A stretch of DNA of 64,000 nucleotides from CAYTGR01 sp964437445 (lineage in GTDB: Bacteria; Chloroflexota; Anaerolineae; B4-G1; SLSP01), in assembly GCA_964437445.1 (NCBI GenBank), contig CAYTGR010000002.1, forward strand, positions 86,899 through 150,898, in the 5' to 3' direction. A program made the translations under genes and the position numbers. The notes under the pieces were generated by a model, which saw nothing but the letters and a program-made list of their open reading frames with translations, ran no database searches and was not told the DNA's origin. Every line of letters starts with the position of its first letter. The stretch's first letter is position 1. Shown piece after piece: positions 1 through 8,656 of the stretch.

Positions 1-243
1 GCAGACGGCAAACAGGTCCAGCTGAAAGACCGCCAGCACTCGCTCCGTTTGCTGTCCCAGCGTCACCGTGGCGACCAGCGCTAAGGTCAGCCCGGCCAGC
101 GAGACATAGGGCAGCCAGTGCTGGACCCGCTGGTGTTCAACCAGGTCCAGGCCCAGCAGGAGGAGCGCCGTGGCCAGGACGATCAGCTCGGGCGAGAGGT
201 ACCAGGCGATGGCTCCCCAATTGAGCAGTGTATCCCCATACAA
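1..243 (-). CDS. nuoN: NADH-quinone oxidoreductase subunit N, N-terminal part (runs off window)
   Basis: This is the first 81 codons of a hydrophobic protein that leaves the window at base 1. The translation has two membrane-type stretches, including LIVLATALLLLGLDL and VSLAGLTLALVATV. Its place directly after nuoM matches the usual nuoL-M-N order of complex I proton-pumping subunits. The start is a TTG at 243-241. A strong Shine-Dalgarno (GGGAGG, about 251-256) overlaps the nuoM stop, so the two genes are translationally linked. NuoN is one of the three antiporter-like subunits of the membrane arm. The identity rests on context and hydrophobicity because the conserved core lies outside the window. 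Confidence 0.85.
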   Translation of the reverse strand, partial: MYGDTLLNWGAIAWYLSPELIVLATALLLLGLDLVEHQRVQHWLPYVSLAGLTLALVATVTLGQQTERVLAVFQLDLFAVC

Positions 244-255
244 GGTTTACCTCCC

Positions 256-1785
256 TTAAGGCAGCGCTCGCAACAACGTGGTCATAGCCGCATTGAACAT
301 TTGCAGCAAGGGGGTGGGATAGAAGCCCAGGAAGACCATGCCCAGGACGAGCGGCCAGAGGGTCACTTTTTCCCACCAGGTCATGTCAGGCAGCTGGCCC
401 CAGCGCTCTTTATCCAGGGTGCCCAGGAAGACGTATTGCACGATTTTCCAGAGAATGTAGCCGGCGGTGAAGACCATGCCCAGGACGCCGATGAAGGCCG
501 CGGCCGGGATGAAATAGACGGTGCCCCGGAAGACGAAGAGCTCGCTCCAGAAGCCGGCCAGCCCCGGCAGCCCCAACGACGCGAAGCCGGTGACCATCGT
601 GATCCCGTAGTAGTAGGGGACCTGCGAGGCCAGCCCGCCGAAGGCTTTGATCTCGCGGGTGTGCGCCCGCTCGTAGATGATGCCGACCAGGAAAAACAGC
701 GCGCCCGTGATGAGACCGTGGGCGAACATCTGCATCGCGGCCCCGTTCAGGCCCGAAGCGGCGGCGCTCAGCGCGTTCTCCGGTTGCAGGTTGGGATACC
801 CGGCGGCAGCCGAAGCGATCCCCAACGTGACGTATCCCATGTGTGCCACTGAGGAATAGGCGATCAGCCGTTTGAGGTCCCACTGGGCCATGCAGACCAG
901 CGCACCGTAGACGATGCTGACGACCGCCAGGACCGGGATAATCGGGACATCCACCACGTAGTAGTGGAACTGCTGCGGGAAAAGCGGCAGGGCGATGCGG
1001 ATCAGCCCGTAGGCGCCCAACTTCAGCAGGATGCCCGCCAGGATGACGCTGCCGGCGGTCGGCGCTTCGGTGTGCGCATCCGGCAACCAGGTATGGAAGG
1101 GGAAGGAGGGCACTTTGATGGCAAAGGCGATGAAGAAGGCCCAGAAGGCCATGCTGGCCCAGGTGAAGTTATGGGCAAACGGCTGCGCCTTAGCCGCTTC
1201 CAGGATGTTGAAGGTGCCGGTCTGGAAGTAGACGCTCAGGATCGCCAGCAGCATGAAGACGCTACCGGCCAGCGTATACAGGAAGAACTTGATGGCCGCG
1301 TATTCCCGCCGTTTGCCGCCCCAGACGCCGATGAGCAGGAACATGGGGACCAGGCCGATCTCCCAGAACAGGTAGAACAGCACCAGGTCCAGCGCCATGA
1401 AGACGCCCATCATCCCCAGTTCCAGCAGCAGGAAGAGGAAGAAGTATTCCTTGACCCGTAGCTTGATGACATAGGACGAGTAGAACAGGGAGAGCGTGGT
1501 CAGCAGGCCGGTCAGGAAGATCATGGGGGCGCTCAACCCATCGGCGGCTACTTCGTACCAGATGTGGAAAGAGGGAATCCAGGCGTAACGTTCGGTCAGC
1601 TGCATGGTCTCGGCGCCCTGTTGGGCGACCAGCCACCAGATGAGAGCCCCCTGCACCAGCGTGATGAAGGCAAAAGCCGTGCCGATGCGCCGGATGGTCT
1701 TCTCATCCTCGCGTGGGATAATCAACACGAGCAGGGCTCCCACCAATGGAGTAAACAGGGTGACGCTCAAAATTGGAAAATTCAT
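256..1785 (-). CDS. nuoM: NADH-quinone oxidoreductase subunit M
   Basis: A 509-residue polytopic membrane protein of the antiporter-like (MrpD/NuoM) family, which translocates protons in the membrane arm of complex I. Family landmarks include the WEIGLVPMF segment, with the conserved transmembrane glutamate, and the conserved PSFPFHTWLPDAHTEAPT region in the middle. SVAHMGYVTLG and an AHGLITGALFFLVG-type segment follow. The chosen ATG at 1785 is preceded by GAGGAG at good spacing. An upstream in-frame start at 1833 would overlap nuoL and is less likely. The gene is 16 nt downstream of the nuoL stop and immediately precedes nuoN. Confidence 0.96.
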   Translation of the reverse strand: MNFPILSVTLFTPLVGALLVLIIPREDEKTIRRIGTAFAFITLVQGALIWWLVAQQGAETMQLTERYAWIPSFHIWYEVAADGLSAPMIFLTGLLTTLSLFYSSYVIKLRVKEYFFLFLLLELGMMGVFMALDLVLFYLFWEIGLVPMFLLIGVWGGKRREYAAIKFFLYTLAGSVFMLLAILSVYFQTGTFNILEAAKAQPFAHNFTWASMAFWAFFIAFAIKVPSFPFHTWLPDAHTEAPTAGSVILAGILLKLGAYGLIRIALPLFPQQFHYYVVDVPIIPVLAVVSIVYGALVCMAQWDLKRLIAYSSVAHMGYVTLGIASAAAGYPNLQPENALSAAASGLNGAAMQMFAHGLITGALFFLVGIIYERAHTREIKAFGGLASQVPYYYGITMVTGFASLGLPGLAGFWSELFVFRGTVYFIPAAAFIGVLGMVFTAGYILWKIVQYVFLGTLDKERWGQLPDMTWWEKVTLWPLVLGMVFLGFYPTPLLQMFNAAMTTLLRALP

Positions 1786-1801
1786 ACCTGCGCTCCTCAA
1801 A

Positions 1802-4042
1802 TCAGATTTGACGGAATAAGATGACAATGACAATCAACACGACAATCATCATGATTGCGTTCCAGAGATAATCCTGGATCAGGCCGGTCTGCATCTCGCG
1901 CATCCGGCGGCCCAACGAACGGGTCAAGTCGGCGGTGGCGTTGACCAGGCCGTCCACGATTTTCTCATCAATCACGTTGCCCAGCCAGGAGAGGAACCGG
2001 CCCAGCATCCCGGCAGCATTGACCAGACCGTCCACAATCGTGGCATCCAGCCAGTTGAACAGCGTCGAGAGTCCTCGCACCAGGCGCGGCACAAAGTTGA
2101 CCACGCCATCCACGACGGTGCGGTCAAACCAGGCGCTCAGCTCCGAGGCCCGCAGCGCCAACCAGACAAACGTGTGCTGGTAGAGCCAGTCAAAATAGAA
2201 GCGTTCGCGCATGGCATCATACAGCCAGCCCAGGTAAAGCGCGCGCAGTGCCCGCTCCAACCGGTCCGGTTCGCCGGCCACCATCGGCTTCCACCCGTAG
2301 ACCAGATAGCCCAACAGCAGGCCGCCCAGGGCGGCAGTCAGCCCGGCCGCCAGTGGCTGCCAGACGAAAGCCGCCGGCTCGGAAGCGGCGGCCAGGCCGG
2401 CCGCGAGCCGCCCGATTTCATGCCCCCCTTCCAGTGTGGAGCCGACAAAGTGGTGGAACCAGTTGGGCAGCAGCCCGCCCAGCACCGGGAAATGCTCCGG
2501 GATGCCGGCCCAGCCTAAGGTGACCGAGAAGAAGGCCAGAATCATGAGCGGGACGGTCATGGAGGGGACACTTTCGGGCACGTGGGCCGCTGCCTCGGTG
2601 CGCGGCTCGCCCAGGAAGGTGAGGCTGATCTGCCGCATGGTGTAGAAAGCGGTCAGACCGGCGGCCACGGCCAGCACCCAGAAGATCGTGGGGTTGAGCT
2701 CCCAGGCCTGCGCCAGAATCTCATCCTTAGACCAGAAGCCGGCGGTGAAGAGCGGGAAGCCGGCCAGCGCCAGCCCGCCGATGAGGAAAGTCCAGAAGGT
2801 GCGGGGCATTCGCCGGGCCAACCCGCCCATGTTCATCATGTCGTTGGGATTGAAGGGCGCGGCGGGATGGTGCTCCTCCTCGCCATGCCCGGCGTGCCCG
2901 TGCTCGTGAGCGTGGTGGTGGCCGTGTTCCATCCCGTGGATGACCGACCCAGAGCCGAGGAAGAGCAGGGCCTTGAAGAAAGCGTGCGTGATGAGGTGGA
3001 AAGCGCCGGCCACGTAAGCGCCCATTCCCAGCGCGGCGACCATGTAACCCAGCTGGCTGATGGTGGAGAAGGCCAGCACCCGCTTGATGTCGTTCTGGGC
3101 CAGGGCGATCACGGCGGAGAAGATGGCGGTGAAAGCTCCAATCCAGGCCACCGTGGTCAGCTGGATGCCGCCCGGCACGGCGCTCAGCAGCGGGAAGGTG
3201 CGCACCACCAGATAGACGCCAGCCGAGACCATCGTCGCGGCGTGGATCAACGCCGAGACCGGGGTCGGGCCTTCCATCGCGTCGGGCAGCCAGACGTGCA
3301 GCGGGAACTGCGCGCTCTTGCCCACCGTCCCGCCGAAGATCAGCAGCGCGATCACCGTCGCATACGAGAGCGGCGTCCCCAGGAAGGGCGTCGTCGCCAG
3401 ATGGTGCAGGACTTCGGCGCTGAAGACTTCGCGGTAAGAGAGCGTGCCGACTTCAGCATACAGGACCACCAGCCCCAACATCAGGAAGAGGTCGCCGACT
3501 TTGGTGACCAGGAAAGCTTTCAGCCCGGCGTTGAAGGCCGATTTCTTCTCGTACCAGAAGCCGATCAGGAGGTAGGAGCAGGTGCCCATGATCTCCCAGA
3601 ACAGGAAGAGCGTCAGCAGGCTGTTGAAGACGACCATGCCCAACATCGCCATCGCAAAAAGCGAAATGTAGGCGAAGAAGCGGCTGTAGCGCGGGTCGCC
3701 GTGCATGTAGCCCACGCTGTAAATAAAGATCATCAGACAGACCAGCGGCACCATGAAGAGCATGATGGTGCTGGCCGGGTCAATATAAATCCCCACGCCC
3801 AGGTTGAGCGTGCCGGCCGGCAGCCAGGACTCCAGCACCGACTCAAACGCCTGCTCGCCCCCGCCGACCGGCAACGTCACCGCCCGCCAGAAGACCAGTT
3901 GCGCCAGCAAGAAGGCGATGGCAATGCCGGCAATGGCGACCGTGTGGCTCAGCTTGCGGTTGGCGCCGGTGAAGAGCGCAATCGCCACAAATGCCAGAAA
4001 GGGAAAAAGCGGAATCAGCCAGGCCAGTTGCAAAAGCTCCAT
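1802..4042 (-). CDS. nuoL: NADH-quinone oxidoreductase subunit L, with extended C-terminus
   Basis: A 746-residue antiporter-like subunit of complex I, longer than the roughly 610-660 residues usual for NuoL. The core motifs are FLFWEIMGTCSYLLIGFWYE, GKSAQFPLHVWLPDAMEGPT and VSALIHAATMVSAGVYL. A histidine-rich loop near residues 365-395 (HGHHHAHEHGHAGH) interrupts the core. The C-terminal part, which in NuoL forms the long lateral helix, contains three copies of a (V/I)VDG(V/L)VN motif near residues 635-705 before the final membrane helix. The ATG at 4042 has GAGGGAAG upstream. The stop of nuoK lies 9 nt upstream of it. Confidence 0.96.
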   Translation of the reverse strand: MELLQLAWLIPLFPFLAFVAIALFTGANRKLSHTVAIAGIAIAFLLAQLVFWRAVTLPVGGGEQAFESVLESWLPAGTLNLGVGIYIDPASTIMLFMVPLVCLMIFIYSVGYMHGDPRYSRFFAYISLFAMAMLGMVVFNSLLTLFLFWEIMGTCSYLLIGFWYEKKSAFNAGLKAFLVTKVGDLFLMLGLVVLYAEVGTLSYREVFSAEVLHHLATTPFLGTPLSYATVIALLIFGGTVGKSAQFPLHVWLPDAMEGPTPVSALIHAATMVSAGVYLVVRTFPLLSAVPGGIQLTTVAWIGAFTAIFSAVIALAQNDIKRVLAFSTISQLGYMVAALGMGAYVAGAFHLITHAFFKALLFLGSGSVIHGMEHGHHHAHEHGHAGHGEEEHHPAAPFNPNDMMNMGGLARRMPRTFWTFLIGGLALAGFPLFTAGFWSKDEILAQAWELNPTIFWVLAVAAGLTAFYTMRQISLTFLGEPRTEAAAHVPESVPSMTVPLMILAFFSVTLGWAGIPEHFPVLGGLLPNWFHHFVGSTLEGGHEIGRLAAGLAAASEPAAFVWQPLAAGLTAALGGLLLGYLVYGWKPMVAGEPDRLERALRALYLGWLYDAMRERFYFDWLYQHTFVWLALRASELSAWFDRTVVDGVVNFVPRLVRGLSTLFNWLDATIVDGLVNAAGMLGRFLSWLGNVIDEKIVDGLVNATADLTRSLGRRMREMQTGLIQDYLWNAIMMIVVLIVIVILFRQI

Positions 4043-4050
4043 CGCTTCCC

Positions 4051-4359
4051 TCAACCCTTGAGCAATTTCATCTTATCGGTCAACACCACCTCGCGGTTGC
4101 GCCAGATGGCGATGATCAGGGCCAGGCCCACGCCGGTCTCCGCGGCGGCTAAAGCGAAGACGAACAGGGTGAACGTCTGCCCTACCACCGCGCCCGCTTC
4201 CAGGTAGCGCGCTAAGGCGACCAGATTGAGATTGACCGCGTTGAGCATCAGCTCCAGCGACATCAACACCGCCACCACATGCCGCCGGGCCAGCACACCG
4301 TAAAGTCCAATGGCAAATAAGACCGCTGCCAGAATCAAATACCAGCTCAGAGGCACCAT
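4051..4359 (-). CDS. nuoK: NADH-quinone oxidoreductase subunit K
   Basis: A 102-residue protein with three predicted transmembrane helices, the normal size for NuoK. It shows the family signatures LMSLELMLNAVNLNLVA, with the conserved membrane glutamate, and FALAAAETGVGLALI, with the second conserved glutamate. NuoK connects NuoJ/A/H with the antiporter-like subunits and carries part of the central proton path. The ATG at 4359 directly abuts the nuoJ stop, so translational coupling is expected. Confidence 0.96.
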   Translation of the reverse strand: MVPLSWYLILAAVLFAIGLYGVLARRHVVAVLMSLELMLNAVNLNLVALARYLEAGAVVGQTFTLFVFALAAAETGVGLALIIAIWRNREVVLTDKMKLLKG

Positions 4360-4869
4360 TTAGCGCTCCTTTGCGATATAAATGGCTCCTAACAGAACCA
4401 CCAGCAAGAGCAAAGAGGTGATTTCAAAGGGGGCGACGAACTTGCCGGGGTCCACTAAAGCCTGCCCCAAGGCCAGGAGATTATCCTGCGCCGGGTGTAA
4501 CGGCTCTTTCGGCCAGGGGATTTGCACGATCATCCAGACCACCCCGGCCAGGACTAACAGCGCTGTTACCAGGGCGGTCAGCGGCTCGTTGACACTCTTT
4601 TCGGTCGGGTGCATCACCTGCCGCGAGACCATGATGACCATGACGATCAGGACGGCGATGCCGCCGATGTAGATGAAAAGCTGGAGGCCGGCGATGAAAG
4701 GGGCCTCCAGCAGCATGTAAAGCGCGGCCAGGCCGAAGAGGGCCAGCACCAGCCAGAGGGCGGTGTGGAAGAGATTGCGGCTGGTGACGACGCAAATGGC
4801 CGCACCCACCGTCAAAGCGGCAAAAATGGCGAACAGCACGGTTTGCACGGTGATAGGTATGGCCGTCAT
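4360..4869 (-). CDS. nuoJ: NADH-quinone oxidoreductase subunit J
   Basis: A 169-residue polytopic membrane protein matching NuoJ. It has the early helix with VTSRNLFHTALWLVLALFGLAALYMLL and the segment GLQLFIYIGGIAVLIVMVIM, which in the family contains the pi-bulge helix. NuoJ is a structural and coupling subunit of the membrane arm. Its ATG overlaps the nuoH stop by 4 nt (ATGA), and its stop abuts the nuoK start. Confidence 0.95.
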   Translation of the reverse strand: MTAIPITVQTVLFAIFAALTVGAAICVVTSRNLFHTALWLVLALFGLAALYMLLEAPFIAGLQLFIYIGGIAVLIVMVIMVSRQVMHPTEKSVNEPLTALVTALLVLAGVVWMIVQIPWPKEPLHPAQDNLLALGQALVDPGKFVAPFEITSLLLLVVLLGAIYIAKER

Positions 4870-6113
4870 CCTGCGTTCTCCCCTTCTGGGCTGGTGAGAT
4901 TGAGTGTGGCGAACCGCCGGGCTGCTAAGCGGCGCTGTTGGCGCTTCCCTGCCAGATAGAGCAGGCCATAGGTGCCTAAAGCGATCAGGACATTGGTCAG
5001 GAAGAGCAGGCCCGCCTGGCCCCAGGCCGAGGTGATCCCCGCATCCCGGATCAGCCGGTCGGCAATGGCGATGACTACCACTGTGACCAGCGCCAATGGC
5101 GTCAGGAACTTCCAGTTGAAGTTCAAGATGTGGTCAATCCGCATCCGGGGCATGGCGGCCCAGAAGGCAAAGAGCACGGTGACGACGATCATCGTCTTGA
5201 GCATGAGCCAGAAGATGCCCAGGATGGGGACGGCTTCCACGCCGGGGCCGCGCCAGCCGCTCCAGAAAAGCATCACAAAGATGAGCGCCACGGTGAAGTT
5301 GTTGATGAACTCGCCCAGATAGAAAGCGCCGAACATCATGCCGCTGTACTCGGTCTGGTAGCCGGCCACGATTTCCGCGTCGGCCTCGGCCAGCTCAAAG
5401 GGCAGCCGCCCGATTTCGGCGGTGATGGCGAGGAAGAAGATCAGCGCCGGGATCGGCAGCGCGATGAAGAACGGCACGCTTTGGGCTTGAATCAGGCCTT
5501 GCATGGAGAGCGTGCCGGCCAGCATCACCGGGGCCAGCAGGGATAACATCTGCGGAATCTCGTAGCTGATGAGCAGTGAGGCCGCGCGGAAGGCCCCCAC
5601 ATCGGCGTATTTGTTCCGGGAGCTCCACCCGCCCATCAACATGGTGAACAGGCTGGCCGAGGAGATCGCCAGGATGTAGAAGATGCCGATGTTGAGATCC
5701 ACCCCCTGCATCCCGTTTGGCCCGAAGGGGAGCACCGCCCAGACCGCCAGGGACATGGCTACCATCAGGACCGGCGCCAGGACGAAGACCACCACGTCGG
5801 CCCCTTCCGGGATGATCAGCTCTTTGGTGAGGATTTTGATGGCGTCGGCAAACGATTGCAACAGCCCGTAAGGGCCGTTGAAGACGCCGGAGTTGTTGGG
5901 GCCGATCCGGTCCTGGATGCGGGCGACGATCTTGCGGGCATACCAGATGAAAAACAGGGTGGCCAGCAAAGGGATAGTTGCCAGAATCAGCCCGCCGAGG
6001 ATGCGCAGGATGAGGGCCGCCCAGAACGGGGTCAGCCTCCAGCCCAACAGCAGGTCGTTCAACCAGGCCCCGGCGTTGACAAAGAAGTCCGCAATGAAAG
6101 CCCAAAAGGTCAT
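4866..6113 (-). CDS. nuoH: NADH-quinone oxidoreductase subunit H
   Basis: A 415-residue polytopic protein of the NuoH/ND1 family, somewhat longer than the 325-350 residues of many homologues because of longer termini. It has the quinone-site landmarks RIQDRIGPNNSGVFNGPYG, LLQSFADAIKILTKE and FELAEADAEIVAGYQTEYSGM. NuoH joins the membrane arm to the peripheral arm and forms much of the quinone cavity. The ATG at 6113 follows AGGAGG. It is 36 nt downstream of nuoA; in canonical operons nuoB-G would stand between these two genes. Confidence 0.96.
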   Translation of the reverse strand: MTFWAFIADFFVNAGAWLNDLLLGWRLTPFWAALILRILGGLILATIPLLATLFFIWYARKIVARIQDRIGPNNSGVFNGPYGLLQSFADAIKILTKELIIPEGADVVVFVLAPVLMVAMSLAVWAVLPFGPNGMQGVDLNIGIFYILAISSASLFTMLMGGWSSRNKYADVGAFRAASLLISYEIPQMLSLLAPVMLAGTLSMQGLIQAQSVPFFIALPIPALIFFLAITAEIGRLPFELAEADAEIVAGYQTEYSGMMFGAFYLGEFINNFTVALIFVMLFWSGWRGPGVEAVPILGIFWLMLKTMIVVTVLFAFWAAMPRMRIDHILNFNWKFLTPLALVTVVVIAIADRLIRDAGITSAWGQAGLLFLTNVLIALGTYGLLYLAGKRQQRRLAARRFATLNLTSPEGENAG

Positions 6114-6149
6114 CTTACCTCCTGGAATTCAGACGGGGTGCGGAGGGAC

Positions 6150-6506
6150 TTACATCCACTCCAGATCGCCTTTGAGCCAGACGTAGACCAGCCCGGCGAC
6201 CAGCAACAACAGAAATAGGACCGCTTCCAAGATGGCGTAAAGGGGCAGCTGGCGGTAGGCAATCGCCCAGGGCAGCAACAGCGCTGCTTCCACGTCAAAG
6301 ACCAGGAAGGCAATGGCAAACAGATAGAATTGGGGCTTGAAGCGGATCCAGGTCTCGCCAAACGTTTTGATCCCCGACTCGTAAATCTGTTGTTTGCGGG
6401 CGCTGAGCTTTTTAGGGCTGAGCAACCAGGCCAGTACAATAGGGGCGGCGCCAAAGAAAAGTGCAATCAGCAGAAAAATCCCAATGTAGGCATATTCGCT
6501 GACCAA
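6150..6506 (-). CDS. nuoA: NADH-quinone oxidoreductase subunit A
   Basis: A 118-residue, three-helix membrane protein. The loop KQQIYESGIKTFGETWIRFK is a variant of the NuoA loop that usually reads YECG, here with Ser for Cys. QFYLFAIAFLVFDVEAALLLPWA is the diagnostic NuoA helix with conserved D and E. The start is TTG at 6506, chosen because AGGAGG lies 5 nt upstream and the family N-terminus begins here. A longer upstream open frame has no homology. It is the first gene of the operon and follows a near-consensus promoter. Confidence 0.95.
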   Translation of the reverse strand: MVSEYAYIGIFLLIALFFGAAPIVLAWLLSPKKLSARKQQIYESGIKTFGETWIRFKPQFYLFAIAFLVFDVEAALLLPWAIAYRQLPLYAILEAVLFLLLLVAGLVYVWLKGDLEWM

Positions 6507-6552
6507 GAGGACCTCCTGCCATCCAGAGAATGGGATACGGAATAACGGCAAA

Positions 6553-6580
6553 ATTATAACACGGTCTGGGATAAGGACAA
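6553..6580 (-). promoter_or_regulatory. Sigma-70-type promoter of the nuoA-N operon
   Basis: On the minus strand there is TTGTCC (6580-6575), a 16-nt spacer and a perfect TATAAT (6558-6553) preceded by TGT, which gives an extended -10. The predicted transcript starts about 40 nt before the nuoA TTG. This supports nuoA-H-J-K-L-M-N being a self-contained operon that does not continue from an upstream nuo gene. Confidence 0.65.
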
Positions 6581-6588
6581 CTTTCCCA

Positions 6589-8106
6589 TCAAGGAGCTTT
6601 GGCCCGCCGGTAGAGCTTTTGGAACTCCGCCAGATAGCGCTGGGCGAGCTCCGGGCTGCGCATGACCAGGGCGAGCTCGTCTTCATCCGGCGGCAGGTCT
6701 TCGGCGCCGTGGAAGAAGCCGGTGATGGTGATGGCTTCATCCACTATGATGACCTGAGGGGCCTGTCCGGCCAGCCCCTCGGCCAGCCGTACATCCAGCC
6801 CGGCCTTTTGCCAGCCGGCCCAGGCTGCTGCTTGCTGGCGGACCAGGGCCGCATCCAGGATGGCCTGCACCGCCAGCCCGGCCTTCTGCTTTTTCTGGAG
6901 GATGGCCTGCAGGGTGTTGTCGGCGGGGGCGAAACCGGCGCAGCGCAGGCTGGTTTTAGCGCCCTTGAGGAGCGGCAAGAGCGGCAACAGCACATCCTCT
7001 TCCGGTGCGGCGTACAGGTCCAGTTGTAGCTCGCCCACCTTGAGCGCCAGATGGGGGCGCGCGGGGGCACGGCCGGTGCGCTTCTCAAACAGGGTGTTGA
7101 ACCGGGTGACGTGGGAGCCAACCAGATCGGGTGCTGTGAACACCAGCGCGCCGGTGCGCTGGCGGTAGGTGCTCTGCACGGTGAACTCCCAGGCGCCGGT
7201 CCACAGCTGCTTCTGGTCAAGGATGACCAGGCTGGCGGGCTTGAGCAGCTCCGGGGCGATTTCTGCCACCGGCACGCCCGCCGCTTTCAGCGCCTTGAGG
7301 GGGGGCCGGCTCAGGGCGGCGGTCGTGGTCAGCAGCCGGACTTTGACGCCGCGCTGGTGTGCGCGGAGCAGCGCCTCGGCCAGCCGGGGCAGGTCCGGCG
7401 CGGCGGCAGCCAGGTCCACGCTGGTTTTGGTGGTATCCAGCGCAGCGACCAGCAGCTCTTCCAGACCGCCCTTCTCCTCCTGGCCGGGGAGGCTCAGGTG
7501 AAGCTGGAGCTGGACCGCCCCGTCTTTATACTTGAAGGTGTGGAGCTGCGCCGGCCCGCTGGCCACGGCCGGGGCCGGAGCCGGTTTGGGCTGACCGGCT
7601 GGCTTGGGGGCGGCGGCTGCCGGGTGGGATTGGCCGGCCGGCCGGGGGGATGGCGTGCCGGAGGTGGTCGTGGCGGGTTTGGCGGGTTGCTGAGCGGCCG
7701 GTGAGCTGGGGGTTGGGCGGGGAGCGGCGGCCGGTTGGGCCGCGACGTGACTTTTGCAGACGCCGCGTTGCTCATCAAAATCCTTCAGGCAGACAATCTT
7801 GCTGCAGGTGGGGCACTGGCGGAATTGCTGGCTGACCGTGGCCCAGGCCAGATTGACCTGGGGGACGGTCAGGACCGCCGGGCGCAGCAGCTCCGATTGG
7901 GAGACGTTTTGGGCGGCGGTGCTGCCCAGCACTTTGCCCAGCAGGCTGCTGATGGCCTGCTCGCCCAATTCCTGAACGGCGCTGCTGATAGCGTCCGGCG
8001 CGGTGCGCGTGCCCTGACCGCACAGTTCGCAGAAGAAGACGACATAAGGGCCGGCGCCATCGTTCTGCACTTTGTAAGGGGGTAGGCGGGTGGGGGTTGT
8101 GCTCAT
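6589..8106 (-). CDS. Zinc-ribbon protein with degenerate phospholipase D-like C-terminal domains
   Basis: A 505-residue soluble protein. The N-terminus carries Cys pairs at 26/29 and 98/101 plus further Cys/His at 106, 117 and 120, suggesting one or two zinc-binding knuckles. A Pro/Ala-rich linker covers about 121-200. The last 300 residues resemble two phospholipase D-like repeats, with hydrophobic strands LVILDQKQLWTGAWEF and VIIVDEAITITGFF at the positions where PLD domains have HxKxxxxD followed by a G-S/A-x-N/F motif. The catalytic His and Lys are missing in both repeats, so enzymatic activity is doubtful. It starts 2 nt after the stop of the gene at 8109-8645, so the two are probably co-transcribed. 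Its function is unknown; a scaffolding or nucleic-acid-binding role is only a guess. Confidence 0.6.
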   Translation of the reverse strand: MSTTPTRLPPYKVQNDGAGPYVVFFCELCGQGTRTAPDAISSAVQELGEQAISSLLGKVLGSTAAQNVSQSELLRPAVLTVPQVNLAWATVSQQFRQCPTCSKIVCLKDFDEQRGVCKSHVAAQPAAAPRPTPSSPAAQQPAKPATTTSGTPSPRPAGQSHPAAAAPKPAGQPKPAPAPAVASGPAQLHTFKYKDGAVQLQLHLSLPGQEEKGGLEELLVAALDTTKTSVDLAAAAPDLPRLAEALLRAHQRGVKVRLLTTTAALSRPPLKALKAAGVPVAEIAPELLKPASLVILDQKQLWTGAWEFTVQSTYRQRTGALVFTAPDLVGSHVTRFNTLFEKRTGRAPARPHLALKVGELQLDLYAAPEEDVLLPLLPLLKGAKTSLRCAGFAPADNTLQAILQKKQKAGLAVQAILDAALVRQQAAAWAGWQKAGLDVRLAEGLAGQAPQVIIVDEAITITGFFHGAEDLPPDEDELALVMRSPELAQRYLAEFQKLYRRAKAP

Positions 8107-8108
8107 CT

Positions 8109-8645
8109 TTATTCTGCAATGTAGTGGTGCCGGGGCTGGGGCTGCTGCGGGGGCGCCTCGTCATCGGGCAGCGTTTCCGGTGGTTGCTCCGTACCGGCTG
8201 CCTGCGGTGGCTGTTCCGTATCGGCTGCTGGCGGTGGCTCTGCCGACAGCGGTGCTGCTGGCGCCCGGTCGGCGTCGCCCGCTAAGGGCAGCTCGGGTGC
8301 CGGTTCGGCCGTAGGCGACGGTGGCGCGGTGGGGGCAGGGGTGGCAACCGGTTGGCTAAGCGAGTAGGGCTGGGCTAACAGAGTCTGGAGGGTGAGGGCC
8401 GGCTCGGCGGAGCGCGCGGCCACCCTGGCGATCTGACGCAGGTGAAGCCGCAGCGCGTGTAACTGGGGCTCTAACATCTTCCAGGCTGCCGTGCCGCCCA
8501 CTGACTCAAACTGGGTCAGCCATTGGGTAACCTGGCCTTCTGCCCAATCCAGCAGAGCTTTGGCCTCGGTGTCGGCCAGATCACCGGTCAGCGCCTCATC
8601 ATCCCTAATGAACTCCATCGCTTTCCGTAGCTGTTTGTTAGCCAT
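8109..8645 (-). CDS. Uncharacterised protein, helical N-half and Pro/Ala-rich C-half
   Basis: A 178-residue protein with no family I recognise. Residues 1-100 are charged and likely helical (KQLRKAMEFIRDDEAL, LLDWAEGQVTQWLTQFE). Residues 105-178 are a Pro/Ala/Glu-rich, low-complexity tail ending in HHYIAE. There is no signal peptide or membrane segment. The ATG at 8645 follows a GGAGATGGCAGG ribosome site; an in-frame upstream ATG at 8708 lies inside a repeated non-coding element and is not used here. It lies immediately upstream of the zinc-ribbon/PLD-like gene and probably works with it. Confidence 0.7.
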   Translation of the reverse strand: MANKQLRKAMEFIRDDEALTGDLADTEAKALLDWAEGQVTQWLTQFESVGGTAAWKMLEPQLHALRLHLRQIARVAARSAEPALTLQTLLAQPYSLSQPVATPAPTAPPSPTAEPAPELPLAGDADRAPAAPLSAEPPPAADTEQPPQAAGTEQPPETLPDDEAPPQQPQPRHHYIAE

Positions 8646-8656
8646 TTTCCTGCCAT

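Noticed and set aside
2582..4207. 541-codon plus-strand open frame opposite nuoL
   Set aside because: It is antisense to a clear nuoL gene. Its composition (Gln, Glu, His, Arg-rich) is typical of the complement of GC-rich membrane-protein codons.
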